64,000 nucleotides of DNA, from positions 1 to 64,000 of the forward strand of contig NZ_JBAWKC010000002.1 in the NCBI RefSeq assembly GCF_044003965.1. Direction: 5' to 3'. The stretch comes from Yeosuana aquiaggeris (lineage in GTDB: Bacteria; Bacteroidota; Bacteroidia; Flavobacteriales; Flavobacteriaceae). A program made the position numbers and the translations under genes. Numbering within the stretch: the first letter of the stretch is position 1; the number at the start of each line of letters is the position of its first letter. This document shows, piece by piece, positions 15,079 to 24,339 of this stretch. The notes beneath the pieces were generated by a model that was not told where the DNA came from, ran no database searches, and saw nothing but the letters and a program-made list of their open reading frames with translations.

Positions 15079-16452
15079 TTGTCAGAAGAAAAAGAGAACA
15101 TACAGTTTCAACTCAGCAATGAGCTTATTGAACAGGTAGAACTTTTAGTTGAACAACAAAAAGACAGAGAACTTCAAAGGCTTTTTAATGAGATTCATTA
15201 TGCTGATATTGCTGATATTCTAGATGAATTAGATCTGGAAGAGGCCATGTATGTTATCAAACTTCTGGATTCTGAAACCACCTCAGATGTTCTTATGGAA
15301 CTGGATGAGGATAACAGAGAAAAAGTTTTAAAAAATCTATCGGCTAAAGAAATTGCTGAAGAAATTGAAGAGCTGGATACCGATGATGCTGCTGATATCA
15401 TTGCTGAATTACCAGAAGATCGTCAACAAGAAGTTATTTCCAATATTGAAGATGAAGATCATAAGGCTGAGATAAAAGAGCTTTTGATGTATGATGAGGA
15501 TACCGCAGGGGGTCTTATGGCGAAAGAGCTGGTTAAGGTTTATGAAACTTGGACGGTTGCTGGATGTTTAAGGAGAATAAGAGGTCAGGCCAAAGACGTG
15601 ACACGCGTGCATTCAATTTATGTAGTAAACAAACAAAACAAACTAGTTGGAAGGCTTTCTTTAAAAGATTTAATTGTTGCAAAAAGCGACCAAAAAATAT
15701 CAGATATTTATATAAAAAGTGTGGATAGTGTCAATGTCCATGACGATGCTGAAGATGTTGTAAAAGTGATGCAGAAATATGACTTGGAAGCCATTCCTGT
15801 TGTTGATAATTATCAACGGCTTATAGGTCGTATTACTATTGATGACATTGTGGATGTGATGAAGGAAGAGGCAGAGAAAGATTATCAATTAGCTGCAGGG
15901 ATCACCAGTGATGTAGAAGCAGATGATAGTATTTGGGAACTTACAAAAGCACGCTTACCATGGTTGTTAATAGGCATGTTTGGAGGTATTGGGGCAGCAA
16001 CTATTATTACTAATTTTCAAGTTGTCTTAAAAGATTATGCCATACTGTTGAGTTTTGTACCATTAATACAAGCAACAGCCGGGAATGTTGGAGTACAATC
16101 CTCAGCCATTGTGGTGCAAGGTTTAGCCAATGATACCATTAAGGGAGAGCTGTTAAAACGGTTGTTTAAAGAATTTTTATTGGGTTTGGTTAATGGCGTT
16201 GCCATTGCTTTCGTGGTACTATTTATTAGTCATTTCTTTTTTCAAACATCCTATTTAGTGTCCTTGACTATTGGGGCTGCATTAATTACCGTGATTATTA
16301 TTGCCGCTTTAATTGGAACCTTTATTCCTATTTTTTTAGATAAAAGAGGGATTGATCCTGCCGTTGCAACCGGGCCATTCATTACCACAAGCAATGATAT
16401 TTTTGGAATTCTCTTATACTTTTTAATTGCAAAAATGATTCTTGGCTTTTAA
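15079..16452 (+). CDS. mgtE: Magnesium transporter MgtE
   Basis: An inner-membrane Mg2+ channel gated by cytosolic Mg2+. The 457 residues carry an N-terminal superhelical MgtE_N domain rich in Asp/Glu (LDELDLEEAMYVIKLL...), two CBS domains (about 140-265; VHSIYVVNKQNKLVGRLSLK and AIPVVDNYQRLIGRITIDD) and five hydrophobic C-terminal helices starting near ARLPWLLIGMFGG. The start codon is TTG at 15079; no ATG exists nearby in frame, and the product then begins MSEEKENIQF. Its stop overlaps the ATG of the next gene by one base. Confidence 0.95.
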   Translation: MSEEKENIQFQLSNELIEQVELLVEQQKDRELQRLFNEIHYADIADILDELDLEEAMYVIKLLDSETTSDVLMELDEDNREKVLKNLSAKEIAEEIEELDTDDAADIIAELPEDRQQEVISNIEDEDHKAEIKELLMYDEDTAGGLMAKELVKVYETWTVAGCLRRIRGQAKDVTRVHSIYVVNKQNKLVGRLSLKDLIVAKSDQKISDIYIKSVDSVNVHDDAEDVVKVMQKYDLEAIPVVDNYQRLIGRITIDDIVDVMKEEAEKDYQLAAGITSDVEADDSIWELTKARLPWLLIGMFGGIGAATIITNFQVVLKDYAILLSFVPLIQATAGNVGVQSSAIVVQGLANDTIKGELLKRLFKEFLLGLVNGVAIAFVVLFISHFFFQTSYLVSLTIGAALITVIIIAALIGTFIPIFLDKRGIDPAVATGPFITTSNDIFGILLYFLIAKMILGF

Positions 16453-17387
16453 TGAAAATTCTTCATTTAGATACTAATCACCATTTATTAATAGATCAAC
16501 TTAATGATTTAGGCTTTATAAATCATGAGGATTATGCTTCTTCAATAGAAACTATTGAGTCCAAAATACATGAGTATGATGGGATTGTTTTAAGAAGCCG
16601 GTGTACGATTGACAAACAATTTCTTGATGCGGCCACCAACTTAAAATTTATTGGTCGGGTTGGTGCCGGATTAGAAAATATTGATTCTGATTATGCTGAA
16701 AAAAAAGGGATTACTTTAATAGCAGCGCCAGAAGGGAACAGAAATGCTGTTGGTGAGCATGCCTTAGGAATGTTATTGTCTTTATTAAACAAACTAAATA
16801 AAGCAGATGCCGAGATTAGAGAAGGGAAATGGTTACGCGAAGATAATAGAGGTGTTGAACTTGATGGCAAAACAGTGGGCATTATTGGTTATGGTAATAT
16901 GGGAAAGGCTTTTGCGAAAAAACTTAGAGGTTTTGAGGTTGAGGTTTTATGTTGTGATATAAAGGAAAATGTAGGGGACGAAAATGCGAAACAAGTATCC
17001 CTTTTTGAATTACAACAAAGCGCAGATGTTTTAAGTCTGCATACACCACAAACCCCATTAACATTAAATCTTATAAATGCTGAGATGATTAAGCAGTTTA
17101 AAAAATCATTTTGGTTTATTAATACAGCCCGAGGGAAAAGTGTGGTCACCAAAGATTTGGTAGAAGCTCTTAAATCTGGTAAAATATTGGGGGCTGGATT
17201 AGATGTTTTAGAATATGAAAAAGCTTCTTTTGAAAACTTATTTTCTACGGACATACCAGAAGCTTTTAAATATTTGATTCATGCCAAAAACGTGATACTT
17301 ACTCCGCATGTGGCAGGATGGACTGTTGAAAGTAAAGAGAAACTAGCTCAAACGATCGTCGATAAAATAAAAGATAAATTTTGTTAA
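16452..17387 (+). CDS. D-isomer-specific 2-hydroxyacid dehydrogenase
   Basis: An NAD-dependent enzyme of the phosphoglycerate dehydrogenase/hydroxypyruvate reductase family, 311 residues, with no ACT domain. The Rossmann motif is VGIIGYGNMGKAFAKKL (about 139-155). The substrate-binding Arg is in NTARGKSVV, the Glu in the EYEK segment, and the catalytic His is in LTPHVAGWTVES near the C-terminus. The presence of VGEHALGMLLSLLNK is also typical. It overlaps mgtE by one base (TAATG), so the two are co-translated. The exact substrate is not fixed by sequence; a second SerA-like role in serine synthesis is possible. Confidence 0.88.
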   Translation: MKILHLDTNHHLLIDQLNDLGFINHEDYASSIETIESKIHEYDGIVLRSRCTIDKQFLDAATNLKFIGRVGAGLENIDSDYAEKKGITLIAAPEGNRNAVGEHALGMLLSLLNKLNKADAEIREGKWLREDNRGVELDGKTVGIIGYGNMGKAFAKKLRGFEVEVLCCDIKENVGDENAKQVSLFELQQSADVLSLHTPQTPLTLNLINAEMIKQFKKSFWFINTARGKSVVTKDLVEALKSGKILGAGLDVLEYEKASFENLFSTDIPEAFKYLIHAKNVILTPHVAGWTVESKEKLAQTIVDKIKDKFC

Positions 17388-17411
17388 CTTTAGAAATCTA
17401 AAAGTCACAAA

Positions 17412-17867
17412 ATGCAATACAAAGCCTATTCACCTGAAGATTACATAAAACAACTTCCAGAAGAAAGGCAACCGACCATTCGAAAATTACGTGAAACCAT
17501 AAAGGCGAATTTGCCAAAAGGGTTTGAAGAAGTTATGAGTTATGGCATGATTGGTTATGTGGTTCCTCACTCAATATATCCAGCAGGTTATCACTGTACA
17601 CCAGAATTGCCTTTGCCCTTTTTAAATATTGCCTCCCAAAAAAACTTTGTGGCGGTTTATCATATGGGAATGTATGCAAAAAAGGAGTTGCTTGATTGGT
17701 TTACGTTAGAGTTTCCTAAACATAGTAACCGTAAATTAGATATGGGGAAAAGCTGTATTAGGTTTAAAAACATGAATGATATTCCTTATAAGTTATTGGG
17801 TGAACTGGCATCAAGAATGACCATGGATGAATGGATTGGTATTTATGAATCTCAATTTAAAAAGTAA
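17412..17867 (+). CDS. DUF1801 / YdhG-like domain protein
   Basis: A 151-residue cytoplasmic protein of the YdhG-like (DUF1801) family. The typical features are the N-terminal DYIKQLPEERQPTIRKLRET, the central EEVMSYGMIGYVVP (where the family has E-x-x-x-Y/W-G-M/I-x-x-Y) and the C-terminal KSCIRFKNMNDIPYKLLGEL. The fold is related to iron chaperone-like and steroid-transfer-like proteins, but no function is established. It is followed 31 bp later by the first of two VOC proteins, so it belongs to a small accessory operon downstream of mgtE. Confidence 0.82.
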   Translation: MQYKAYSPEDYIKQLPEERQPTIRKLRETIKANLPKGFEEVMSYGMIGYVVPHSIYPAGYHCTPELPLPFLNIASQKNFVAVYHMGMYAKKELLDWFTLEFPKHSNRKLDMGKSCIRFKNMNDIPYKLLGELASRMTMDEWIGIYESQFKK

Positions 17868-17898
17868 AAATAATTAACTAACTATTAAAATTAAAGTC

Positions 17899-18270
17899 AT
17901 GAAATTAGGAGCATTTTCTGCAAGTCTAAGTGTTAAGGACATCAAGGCTTCAAAAGAGTTTTACGAAACGCTTGGTTTTTCAGTATATGCTGGGCAACTT
18001 GAAAAAAATTATTTAATCATGAAAAATGGTAATGCACTTATTGGCTTATTTCAAGGTATGTTTGAGAATAACATTTTAACCTTTAATCCTGGTTGGGATG
18101 AAAACGCCAATAAAGTAAAACCTTTCGATGATATAAGAATGATACAAAAACATCTTAAATCTAAAGGAATCAAATTAGGGTCGGAAGTTGATGAAACTTC
18201 ATCAGGCCCGGCGAGTTTCATGATTTATGATCCAGACGGTAATGCCATTCTTCTAGATCAGCATGTATAA
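17899..18270 (+). CDS. VOC (glyoxalase/bleomycin-resistance) family protein, first copy
   Basis: A 123-residue single-domain vicinal-oxygen-chelate protein with two babab units: LGAFSASLSVKDIKASKEFY (about 2-21), then GFSVYAGQLEKNYLIMKNGN, and near the end PASFMIYDPDGNAILLDQH. Metal-ligand positions cannot be assigned with confidence: the first strand has Ser where His/Gln is common, and the last strand ends with a DPDGN turn followed by an acidic/His tail. It is probably a cytoplasmic dimer. Substrate unknown. It is paired with a second VOC gene 14 bp downstream. Confidence 0.85.
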   Translation: MKLGAFSASLSVKDIKASKEFYETLGFSVYAGQLEKNYLIMKNGNALIGLFQGMFENNILTFNPGWDENANKVKPFDDIRMIQKHLKSKGIKLGSEVDETSSGPASFMIYDPDGNAILLDQHV

Positions 18271-18284
18271 TTGACATACAAAAA

Positions 18285-18671
18285 ATGAAAAAGAGAGTCA
18301 CAGGAATAGGCGGTTTGTTTTTTAAAACCAAAAACCTTAGTACTACCAAAGATTGGTATAAAAAACATTTAGGTTTTAATACAGATGACTATGGTTCTAC
18401 TTTTTGGTGGAAGGATCAAGAGGGTAATAATTGTTCAACACAATGGAGCCCATTTCCCGAAGACACTAAGTATTACCAACCCTCAAAAAAAGATTTTATG
18501 TTTAATTACCGCGTAGAGAATTTGGTGGAACTCTTAAAAATCTTAAAAGAAGAAGGTGTTACTATTGTGGGAGAGATGAAAGAATATGAATATGGAAAAT
18601 TTGGTTGGATTCTGGATAATGAAGGAAATAAAATAGAACTATGGGAACCCATTGATCAAGCTTTTTTATAA
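18285..18671 (+). CDS. VOC family protein, second copy
   Basis: A 128-residue protein of the same superfamily but not a close duplicate of its neighbour. MKKRVTGIGGLFFKTKNLST leads into DWYKKHLGF (the standard W-Y-x-x-x-L-G-F motif), with a C-terminal GWILDNEGNKIELWEP in which the Glu in IELW is the usual last metal ligand. It is therefore more likely than the first copy to bind a metal. The close spacing to the first copy and to the TauE gene (14 bp apart, then immediate) suggests one transcript. Confidence 0.86.
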   Translation: MKKRVTGIGGLFFKTKNLSTTKDWYKKHLGFNTDDYGSTFWWKDQEGNNCSTQWSPFPEDTKYYQPSKKDFMFNYRVENLVELLKILKEEGVTIVGEMKEYEYGKFGWILDNEGNKIELWEPIDQAFL

Positions 18672-18684
18672 TTTAAAATTTATA

Positions 18685-19449
18685 TTGAATTACTTAGACC
18701 TTATTCAATCGTATAATCTATCTTGGATGCAATGGTCGGCTATTGGTTTAGCTGCCTTTTTACTTGGATTATCAAAGGCAGGTATTAAAGGGATAGGCAT
18801 TATTATTGTCGTTATTTTAGCCTTTGTTTTTGGTGAAAAAACTTCCACAGGCATTTTATTACCCATGTTACTTTGTGCAGATGTTTTGGCGGTAATTTAT
18901 TACAACCGGCATGCACAATGGAAATACATATTCAAACTATTACCTATGATGATTGTAGGGGTATTAGTTGGTGTTTGGCTTGGGAATGATATCTCAGAGA
19001 TCATTTTTAAAAAATTAATGGCTATTATTATCATTGGGTCTGTTATCCTTATGTTTTTGGCTGAAAACAGGAAGTCAACAGCGGTTCCTAAATCCAAGGT
19101 GTTTTCATGGATTATGGGTTTTTTAGCAGGTTTTACTACTATGATAGGTAATTTAGCAGGACCGGTAGCTAATATTTATTTTTTGGCTATACGATTTCCT
19201 AAAAATGAGTTTATCGGAACTGCGGCATGGTTGTTTTTTATCATTAATATTTTTAAATTACCCTTTCATATTTTTGTTTGGAAAACAGTGAATGTTCAAA
19301 CATTAACTTTAAATGCTGCTTTGATTCCTGTAGTTATATGTGGATTTTTTGTTGGGGCAGCCCTAGTGAAACGGATTTCAAATTTAAATTACCGTCGTTT
19401 TATTTTAGTAGTTACGGCTATTGGCGGGGTGATATTATTATTTAGGTAA
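18685..19449 (+). CDS. TauE/SafE family membrane permease
   Basis: A membrane protein with about eight helices and the typical first-half motif GLAAFLLGLSKAGIKGIGI, repeated in the second half as FLAGFTTMIGNLAGPVANIY. The family exports or imports sulfite, sulfoacetate or other organosulfur anions; the substrate is not predictable here. The start is uncertain. A TTG at 18652 overlaps the VOC gene, a TTG at 18685 gives MNYLDLIQSYNLSW, and the first ATG at 18727 would begin MQWSAIG. I prefer 18685 because the LDLxQSYNLxWxQW-type leader looks family-like. It is the last gene before a convergent junction. Confidence 0.82.
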   Translation: MNYLDLIQSYNLSWMQWSAIGLAAFLLGLSKAGIKGIGIIIVVILAFVFGEKTSTGILLPMLLCADVLAVIYYNRHAQWKYIFKLLPMMIVGVLVGVWLGNDISEIIFKKLMAIIIIGSVILMFLAENRKSTAVPKSKVFSWIMGFLAGFTTMIGNLAGPVANIYFLAIRFPKNEFIGTAAWLFFIINIFKLPFHIFVWKTVNVQTLTLNAALIPVVICGFFVGAALVKRISNLNYRRFILVVTAIGGVILLFR

Positions 19450-19504
19450 GAAAGGATATTCTGAATACTGATTTTATTTTTATATGATTCCATGGTTCTT
19501 TAAA

Positions 19505-21358
19505 CTAACTATGGTCGTCATTATTTTCCATAAACTTGCGCTCCAATTCGGCCTGAAATTCTTCCATAACTGGTTTTACTGTACTTTCAGGTAGGTCTGC
19601 AATTCTAATATACATGAGGCCGTCCACAGAATTGTTAAATAAGGGGTCTACATTAAAAGCTACCAATTTGGCATTTTGCTTGATATATTTTTTAAGAAGA
19701 ACAGGTAAACGCAATGCGCCTGGTTCTATTTCATCAATGAATTTATCAAATTTATTTAAATCGGCTTCGGTTTCATCAAACACAAAATCTTTATCGGCAT
19801 CTTTAAGTTTTACTTTAAATTCTTTCTTAGGATGCACATACTGGGCAATGTAGGGGTCGTAATAATGAGATTTCATAAACTCAATCATTAGCGATTTCGA
19901 GAAATTTGAAAACTGATTACTTATACTTACACCACCAATTAAATATTTGTGCTCTGGGAAACGCAAGGTTATATGAACAATACCTTTCCAAAGTAAAAAC
20001 AAAGGCATGGGTTTTTGTTGGTAATCTTTAATAATAAAAGCGCGTCCCATTTCTATGCTCTGGCTCATCATTTTATACAATTCAGGCTCAAATCTAAACA
20101 GGTCCTGTAGATAAAAGCCATCAATACCAAATTGTGCAAATATTTTTGATCCTAGGCCGAGTCTGTAAGCACCTACAATAAGTTTATTTTCATTATCCCA
20201 AAGAAACATATGATGATAATAAGAATCAAAATCATCAAGGTCAATGGCTTCATTAGTACCTTCACCGACTTCTCTAAAGGTTATTTCCCTAAGCCTGCCT
20301 ATTTCTCTTAAAATGTTAGGAATCTTATCCACTTGCGCTAAAAAAACTTCATAATTTTTGCTTTGCAATAATCTGAAATCCCCATCTCGAAGTGATTCAA
20401 CTTCTTTGACCATGACCTCTTGAGAAATTGGAGTTACAATGTTTTTAGGCATTTTGACCACTTTTAAAGACGAGGAAATGTTATCTAATATTTTAGGCTT
20501 GTCTTCAAATGAATTAGCAAGCATATATGTTTTTCTTCTCAAAAAGTCACAAAATTCATCAAGGCTAGCATGTTCATTTTGATCTTCTACTGAAATTGGT
20601 TTCCCAATTCTGACCTTAATGACTCGCCGTTTTTGAGTTAAGACTTCTGAAGGTAATTTGGCCGTTCTAAACGTATCACTAATTTTTGAAAGCTTATAAA
20701 ATAATTGGCTATTTTTAGCATGAAAATAAATAGGAACCACTGGAACCTTTGCCTTTTTAACAAGCTTCATAGCGGCTTCTTCCCAAGGTTTATCAACTAC
20801 TAATTTCCCATCTCGGTAAGTCGACACTTCTCCAGCAGGAAAAATACCTAAAGGATGCCCTTCTCTTAAATGTATCAGCGCATTTTTAAAACCCGTGATA
20901 CTAGATTTAACCTCTTTTCTGTCTTCAAAAGGGTTTACAGGCATGATATAAGGTTTCATAGGTTCAATACGGTGTAATAAAAAATTGGCGATAATTTTAA
21001 AATCGTCACGTTGCTCAAGCATCAATTTTAAAAGTAAAATACCGTCAATACCGCCAAGGGGATGATTAGAAATTGTGACATAGGCCCCATCTTTGGGCAA
21101 ACGTTTTAAATCTTCTTCAGGAATTTCGAATTTAATTCGAAACTCTTCTAAAATAGAGTCTAAAAACACTAAACCTGAAAGATGCTTGTTTCTTTTGTAA
21201 AATTTATTAATAGTGGATATTTTAAGAAGTTTCATTAGTAACCAACCAATAAACGTTCCTATAAAACCATATTTATCTACATTGATTACTGAAGCAACTT
21301 CCTTTGCTGAAACTAAGCCTTCATCTACTTGTTTTCTCATACTTGCAAACCTAATCAA
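19505..21358 (-). CDS. Bifunctional acyltransferase fusion, OlsF-like (ornithine lipid synthesis)
   Basis: 617 residues in two parts. The N-terminal half is a PlsC-like acyltransferase with SNHPLGGIDG (His99, Asp105), FPAGEVSTYRDG (about 173-184) and VPVVPIYFHAKN. The C-terminal half is a GNAT-like hemolysin/OlsB-type acyltransferase (LREITFREVGEGTNEAIDLD ... YHHMFLWDNENKLIVGAYRL). This order matches OlsF, described in Serratia and functional in Flavobacterium johnsoniae, which makes ornithine lipids from ornithine with both N- and O-acylation. The O-acyl half has a Gly-rich H-x5-D spacing instead of H-x4-D. It is probably membrane-associated. The product is inferred, not shown. Confidence 0.8.
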   Translation of the reverse strand: MIRFASMRKQVDEGLVSAKEVASVINVDKYGFIGTFIGWLLMKLLKISTINKFYKRNKHLSGLVFLDSILEEFRIKFEIPEEDLKRLPKDGAYVTISNHPLGGIDGILLLKLMLEQRDDFKIIANFLLHRIEPMKPYIMPVNPFEDRKEVKSSITGFKNALIHLREGHPLGIFPAGEVSTYRDGKLVVDKPWEEAAMKLVKKAKVPVVPIYFHAKNSQLFYKLSKISDTFRTAKLPSEVLTQKRRVIKVRIGKPISVEDQNEHASLDEFCDFLRRKTYMLANSFEDKPKILDNISSSLKVVKMPKNIVTPISQEVMVKEVESLRDGDFRLLQSKNYEVFLAQVDKIPNILREIGRLREITFREVGEGTNEAIDLDDFDSYYHHMFLWDNENKLIVGAYRLGLGSKIFAQFGIDGFYLQDLFRFEPELYKMMSQSIEMGRAFIIKDYQQKPMPLFLLWKGIVHITLRFPEHKYLIGGVSISNQFSNFSKSLMIEFMKSHYYDPYIAQYVHPKKEFKVKLKDADKDFVFDETEADLNKFDKFIDEIEPGALRLPVLLKKYIKQNAKLVAFNVDPLFNNSVDGLMYIRIADLPESTVKPVMEEFQAELERKFMENNDDHS

Positions 21359-21423
21359 AATTTTTATTTTTTTATCTTAATATTTTTGGGTCGTTTGAAA
21401 CTCTTTCTGGATAAATCAAAAAT

Positions 21424-22674
21424 TTAAAGTGTCACCATTTGAACAGTACCTTGTGTTAATTGTTTAAGTAAAATGGTCTTATCTATTTCTAATTGTTTTA
21501 TTGAGGTTTCGGAATAATTTCTTATTGTGTATAAGGAAACATTTTCATGGCAAGTTACATTAAATTTAGCCTTTAAATGATGTAATAGTTTGTCTAAATT
21601 ATTATAAATATTATCAACACAAACTGAAAAACTGATAGCTGAATTTTGAATGACATCAACCTTCATTTTATACAAATGCAATAAGCTAAAGATTTCACTT
21701 ATATTTTCTTCAACGATGTATGAAAAATCTAAAGAGGAGAGGGATATTAAAACTTGATTTTTCTTAACTATAAAGCATGGAATATTGGGGTCTAAAGGAA
21801 TTCCTTTGCCGACTTTAGTTCCAGAGGCTTCAGGTTTAATAAAAGATTTGACATATAAAGGAATTTCTTTACGCTGAAGTGGTTGCAAGGTTTTAGGATG
21901 AATTACCGAGGCACCGTAAAAGGCTAATTCAATGGCCTCTCTATAAGATATTTTATGCAATAATTGTGCATTGTCAAAATAGCGCGGATCGGCATTTAAA
22001 ACACCAGGGACATCTTTCCAAATGGTGACACTTTCTGCATTTAAACAATATGCAAAAATGGCCGCTGTATAATCACTACCTTCTCTGCCTAAAGTTGTTG
22101 TAAAATTATTTTTATCACTCCCTAAAAAACCTTGTGTAATATTTAAAACGGATGTATTAAATTTTTTATTTATTAAAGCTTGAGTTTCTTCCCAATTAAC
22201 GTTTGCTCTTCTGTAGTAATTGTCCGTTTTGATAAATTCACGAACATCTAACCAGTCATTTTGAAAACCTATGTCGTTTAAATATGCACTTATAATACGC
22301 GTGGAAACAAGCTCGCCAAAACCTATAACCTGATCATAAACAAAATTATAATCCGGTGATTTATTGCTTTTCAAAAAAACATTTAATTCATCAAATAAGT
22401 TGGATAAGGTTTTAAAAATGGGATGTTGTTCATTTTCAAATAAATCTAAAATTATGGCATTGTGGTATTTTTTAACCTCTTGTAAAGAACTTTGCAATTC
22501 TTTTTTATTATTAAAATAGTTCCTGATGACAACCTCCAAGGCATTGGTTGTTTTGCCCATAGCAGAAACTACAATTAAGGTCTTTTTATGACCTGCTTTT
22601 TGAAGGACTTTAGCCAGATTTTTAACACCATTGGCATCTTTTACAGAAGCCCCGCCAAATTTGAATACTTGCAT
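21424..22674 (-). CDS. Aspartate kinase (monofunctional)
   Basis: Phosphorylates aspartate, the entry step to lysine, threonine and methionine. 416 residues. The N-terminal MQVFKFGGASVKD contains the KFGGxS nucleotide/substrate motif. Further family motifs are GFGELVSTRI (about 134-143), TTLGREGSDYTAAIFA (about 197-212) and the WKDVPGVLNADPR segment. The C-terminal 130 residues form two degenerate ACT domains. No homoserine dehydrogenase is fused, unlike ThrA of Bacteroidota. It overlaps the upstream GNAT stop by one base, so the two are co-translated. Its feedback specificity cannot be read from sequence. Confidence 0.93.
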   Translation of the reverse strand: MQVFKFGGASVKDANGVKNLAKVLQKAGHKKTLIVVSAMGKTTNALEVVIRNYFNNKKELQSSLQEVKKYHNAIILDLFENEQHPIFKTLSNLFDELNVFLKSNKSPDYNFVYDQVIGFGELVSTRIISAYLNDIGFQNDWLDVREFIKTDNYYRRANVNWEETQALINKKFNTSVLNITQGFLGSDKNNFTTTLGREGSDYTAAIFAYCLNAESVTIWKDVPGVLNADPRYFDNAQLLHKISYREAIELAFYGASVIHPKTLQPLQRKEIPLYVKSFIKPEASGTKVGKGIPLDPNIPCFIVKKNQVLISLSSLDFSYIVEENISEIFSLLHLYKMKVDVIQNSAISFSVCVDNIYNNLDKLLHHLKAKFNVTCHENVSLYTIRNYSETSIKQLEIDKTILLKQLTQGTVQMVTL

Positions 22675-23153
22675 TATAGTTTGGATATATAATTTTTAAT
22701 CGCTTTTTCATTTAAATGTACCACGTTCCAGTCGTGCATAACATGAGCCCCTTTTTTTTCATAAAAAACAATTGCTGGCTCATTCCAGTTAAGTACTTCC
22801 CAAGTAATACGTTTTACTCCTAAATGATGCCCGTATTTAACGACTTCGTCTAATAAGGCCGAGCCAATGCCAGAACCTCTCATAGCATCACTTACTATTA
22901 AATCTTCTAAATGTAAAGCCTTTCCTTTCCATGTTGAATATCTATTGTACACTAACGCCATACCTTCAATTTTTCCTTGCACTTCTGCAACAAAACAATG
23001 AAAGGAAGGGTTTTCACTAAAACCATCATTTTCTAAATCACGAATAGTTACTTCTACAGCCTCTGGTTCTTTTTCAAAAACAGCTAATTCCTTAATTAAT
23101 GATAGAACTAGAGGCATATCACTTTTTTGGGCGTTTCGTATTGTAAAGCTCAT
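22674..23153 (-). CDS. GNAT family N-acetyltransferase (diamine/thialysine acetyltransferase-like)
   Basis: 159 residues with a clear GNAT core: MSFTIRNAQKSDMPLVLSLI at the start, FVAEVQGKIEGMALVY, then LEDLIVSDAMRGSGIGSALL with the acetyl-CoA loop RGSGIG (about 96-101), and NWNEPAIVFYEKKGA. The LEDLxV and WNxPAIxFYxKxGA pattern fits the spermidine/thialysine N-acetyltransferase (SAT2-like) group. It is upstream of, and overlaps, the aspartate kinase gene. A link to lysine-like substrates is possible but unproven. Confidence 0.88.
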   Translation of the reverse strand: MSFTIRNAQKSDMPLVLSLIKELAVFEKEPEAVEVTIRDLENDGFSENPSFHCFVAEVQGKIEGMALVYNRYSTWKGKALHLEDLIVSDAMRGSGIGSALLDEVVKYGHHLGVKRITWEVLNWNEPAIVFYEKKGAHVMHDWNVVHLNEKAIKNYISKL

Positions 23154-23221
23154 AGGGTTATATTTAATTCAAAGATAGAGTAAAGTTATTTATTTAGGTT
23201 ATGGAATATTTAACGAAATCG

Positions 23222-23252
23222 TTGTAGTTAGATTAAAAAAGATAGATATTTG
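23222..23252 (+). promoter_or_regulatory. fbp: Candidate fbp promoter (-33 TTG, -7 GATATTTG)
   Basis: A TTG at 23222-23224, then 20 bp, then GATATTTG at 23245-23252. This agrees with the Bacteroidota layout TTG-N19/20-TAnnTTTG except for the first T. It lies 21 bp before the fbp ATG. Confidence 0.45.
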
Positions 23253-23273
23253 CACAAACAAAACAACTATTTT

Positions 23274-24281
23274 ATGTTTAAAAAGAATCAAACGCTTGGA
23301 GAGTTTATTATTGAAAATCAAATGTCTTTTAAATATTCTTCTGGCGAGTTGTCTACACTCTTTAATTCCATTCGTTTAGCGGCAAAAGTAGTAAACCATG
23401 AAGTTAATAAAGCCGGACTGGTTGATATTATAGGAAATGTGGGAGAGGTTAATATTCAAGGTGAAAACCAACAAAAATTGGATGTGTACGCGAATGAAAA
23501 GTTTATTCAAACTCTAATCAATAGAAATATTGTTTGTGGTATTGCCAGCGAAGAAGAAGATGATTTTATTGCTATTAATAGCCTTGATGAAAATCACCAG
23601 AATAAATATATTGTACTCATAGATCCTTTAGATGGGTCATCAAATATAGATGTAAACGTTTCTGTTGGAACTATTTTTTCGATATATAGAAGAGTAACTC
23701 CTGTGGGTACTCCTGTAACATTGGAGGATTTTTTACAAAAGGGAAACCAACAAGTGGCGGCTGGTTATGTTGTTTACGGAACCTCAACCATGCTAGTTTA
23801 TACTACTGGTGATGGCGTTAATGGATTTACTTTAAATCCGGCCATAGGTTCTTTTTATTTATCACATCCAAATATGCAATTTCCAGAAAGTGGATCTATT
23901 TATTCGGTTAATGAAGGTAATTATATTCACTTTCCTCAAGGCATAAAAAATTATATTAAATATTGCCAACGCGAAGAAGAAGACAGGCCGTATACCTCAA
24001 GATATATAGGATCTTTGGTTTCTGATTTTCATAGAAACATGATAAAAGGTGGGATTTATTTGTATCCAAAAAGTTCTTTAAACTCTAATGGTAAACTAAG
24101 ATTATTATATGAATGTAACCCTATGGCTTTTATTGCAGAGCAGGCCAATGGAAAGGCAAGTGATGGTTTTACAAGAATTTTAGACATTCAACCAACAGAA
24201 TTACATCAACGGGTTCCGTTCATCTGTGGAAGCAAAAATATGGTTACTAAAGCTGAAGAATTTATGAGAGAAGCACAATAG
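23274..24281 (+). CDS. fbp: Class I fructose-1,6-bisphosphatase
   Basis: Dephosphorylates fructose 1,6-bisphosphate in gluconeogenesis. 335 residues from the ATG at 23274; an upstream in-frame TTG at 23250 is rejected because it overlaps the likely -7 box. Motifs: the metal-binding Glu pair in GIASEEEDDF, the signature LIDPLDGSSNIDVNVSVGTI (about 119-138) and the sugar-phosphate-binding YIGSLVSDFHRNMIKGGIYL. It uses Mg2+ and is probably inhibited by AMP as in other class I enzymes. It is monocistronic and ends at a strong bidirectional terminator. Confidence 0.95.
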   Translation: MFKKNQTLGEFIIENQMSFKYSSGELSTLFNSIRLAAKVVNHEVNKAGLVDIIGNVGEVNIQGENQQKLDVYANEKFIQTLINRNIVCGIASEEEDDFIAINSLDENHQNKYIVLIDPLDGSSNIDVNVSVGTIFSIYRRVTPVGTPVTLEDFLQKGNQQVAAGYVVYGTSTMLVYTTGDGVNGFTLNPAIGSFYLSHPNMQFPESGSIYSVNEGNYIHFPQGIKNYIKYCQREEEDRPYTSRYIGSLVSDFHRNMIKGGIYLYPKSSLNSNGKLRLLYECNPMAFIAEQANGKASDGFTRILDIQPTELHQRVPFICGSKNMVTKAEEFMREAQ

Positions 24282-24299
24282 CTAAAAATAGTATGATTT

Positions 24300-24332
24300 A
24301 AAAAGGCGAACTTATGAGTTCGCCTTTTTAAT
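24300..24332 (+). terminator. Bidirectional terminator between fbp and SulP gene
   Basis: The perfect 13-bp stem AAAAAGGCGAACT/AGTTCGCCTTTTT with a TATG loop is T-rich on both strands. It lies between the stops of fbp (24281) and the convergent SulP gene (24340). Confidence 0.9.
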
Positions 24333-24339
24333 TTTATCA

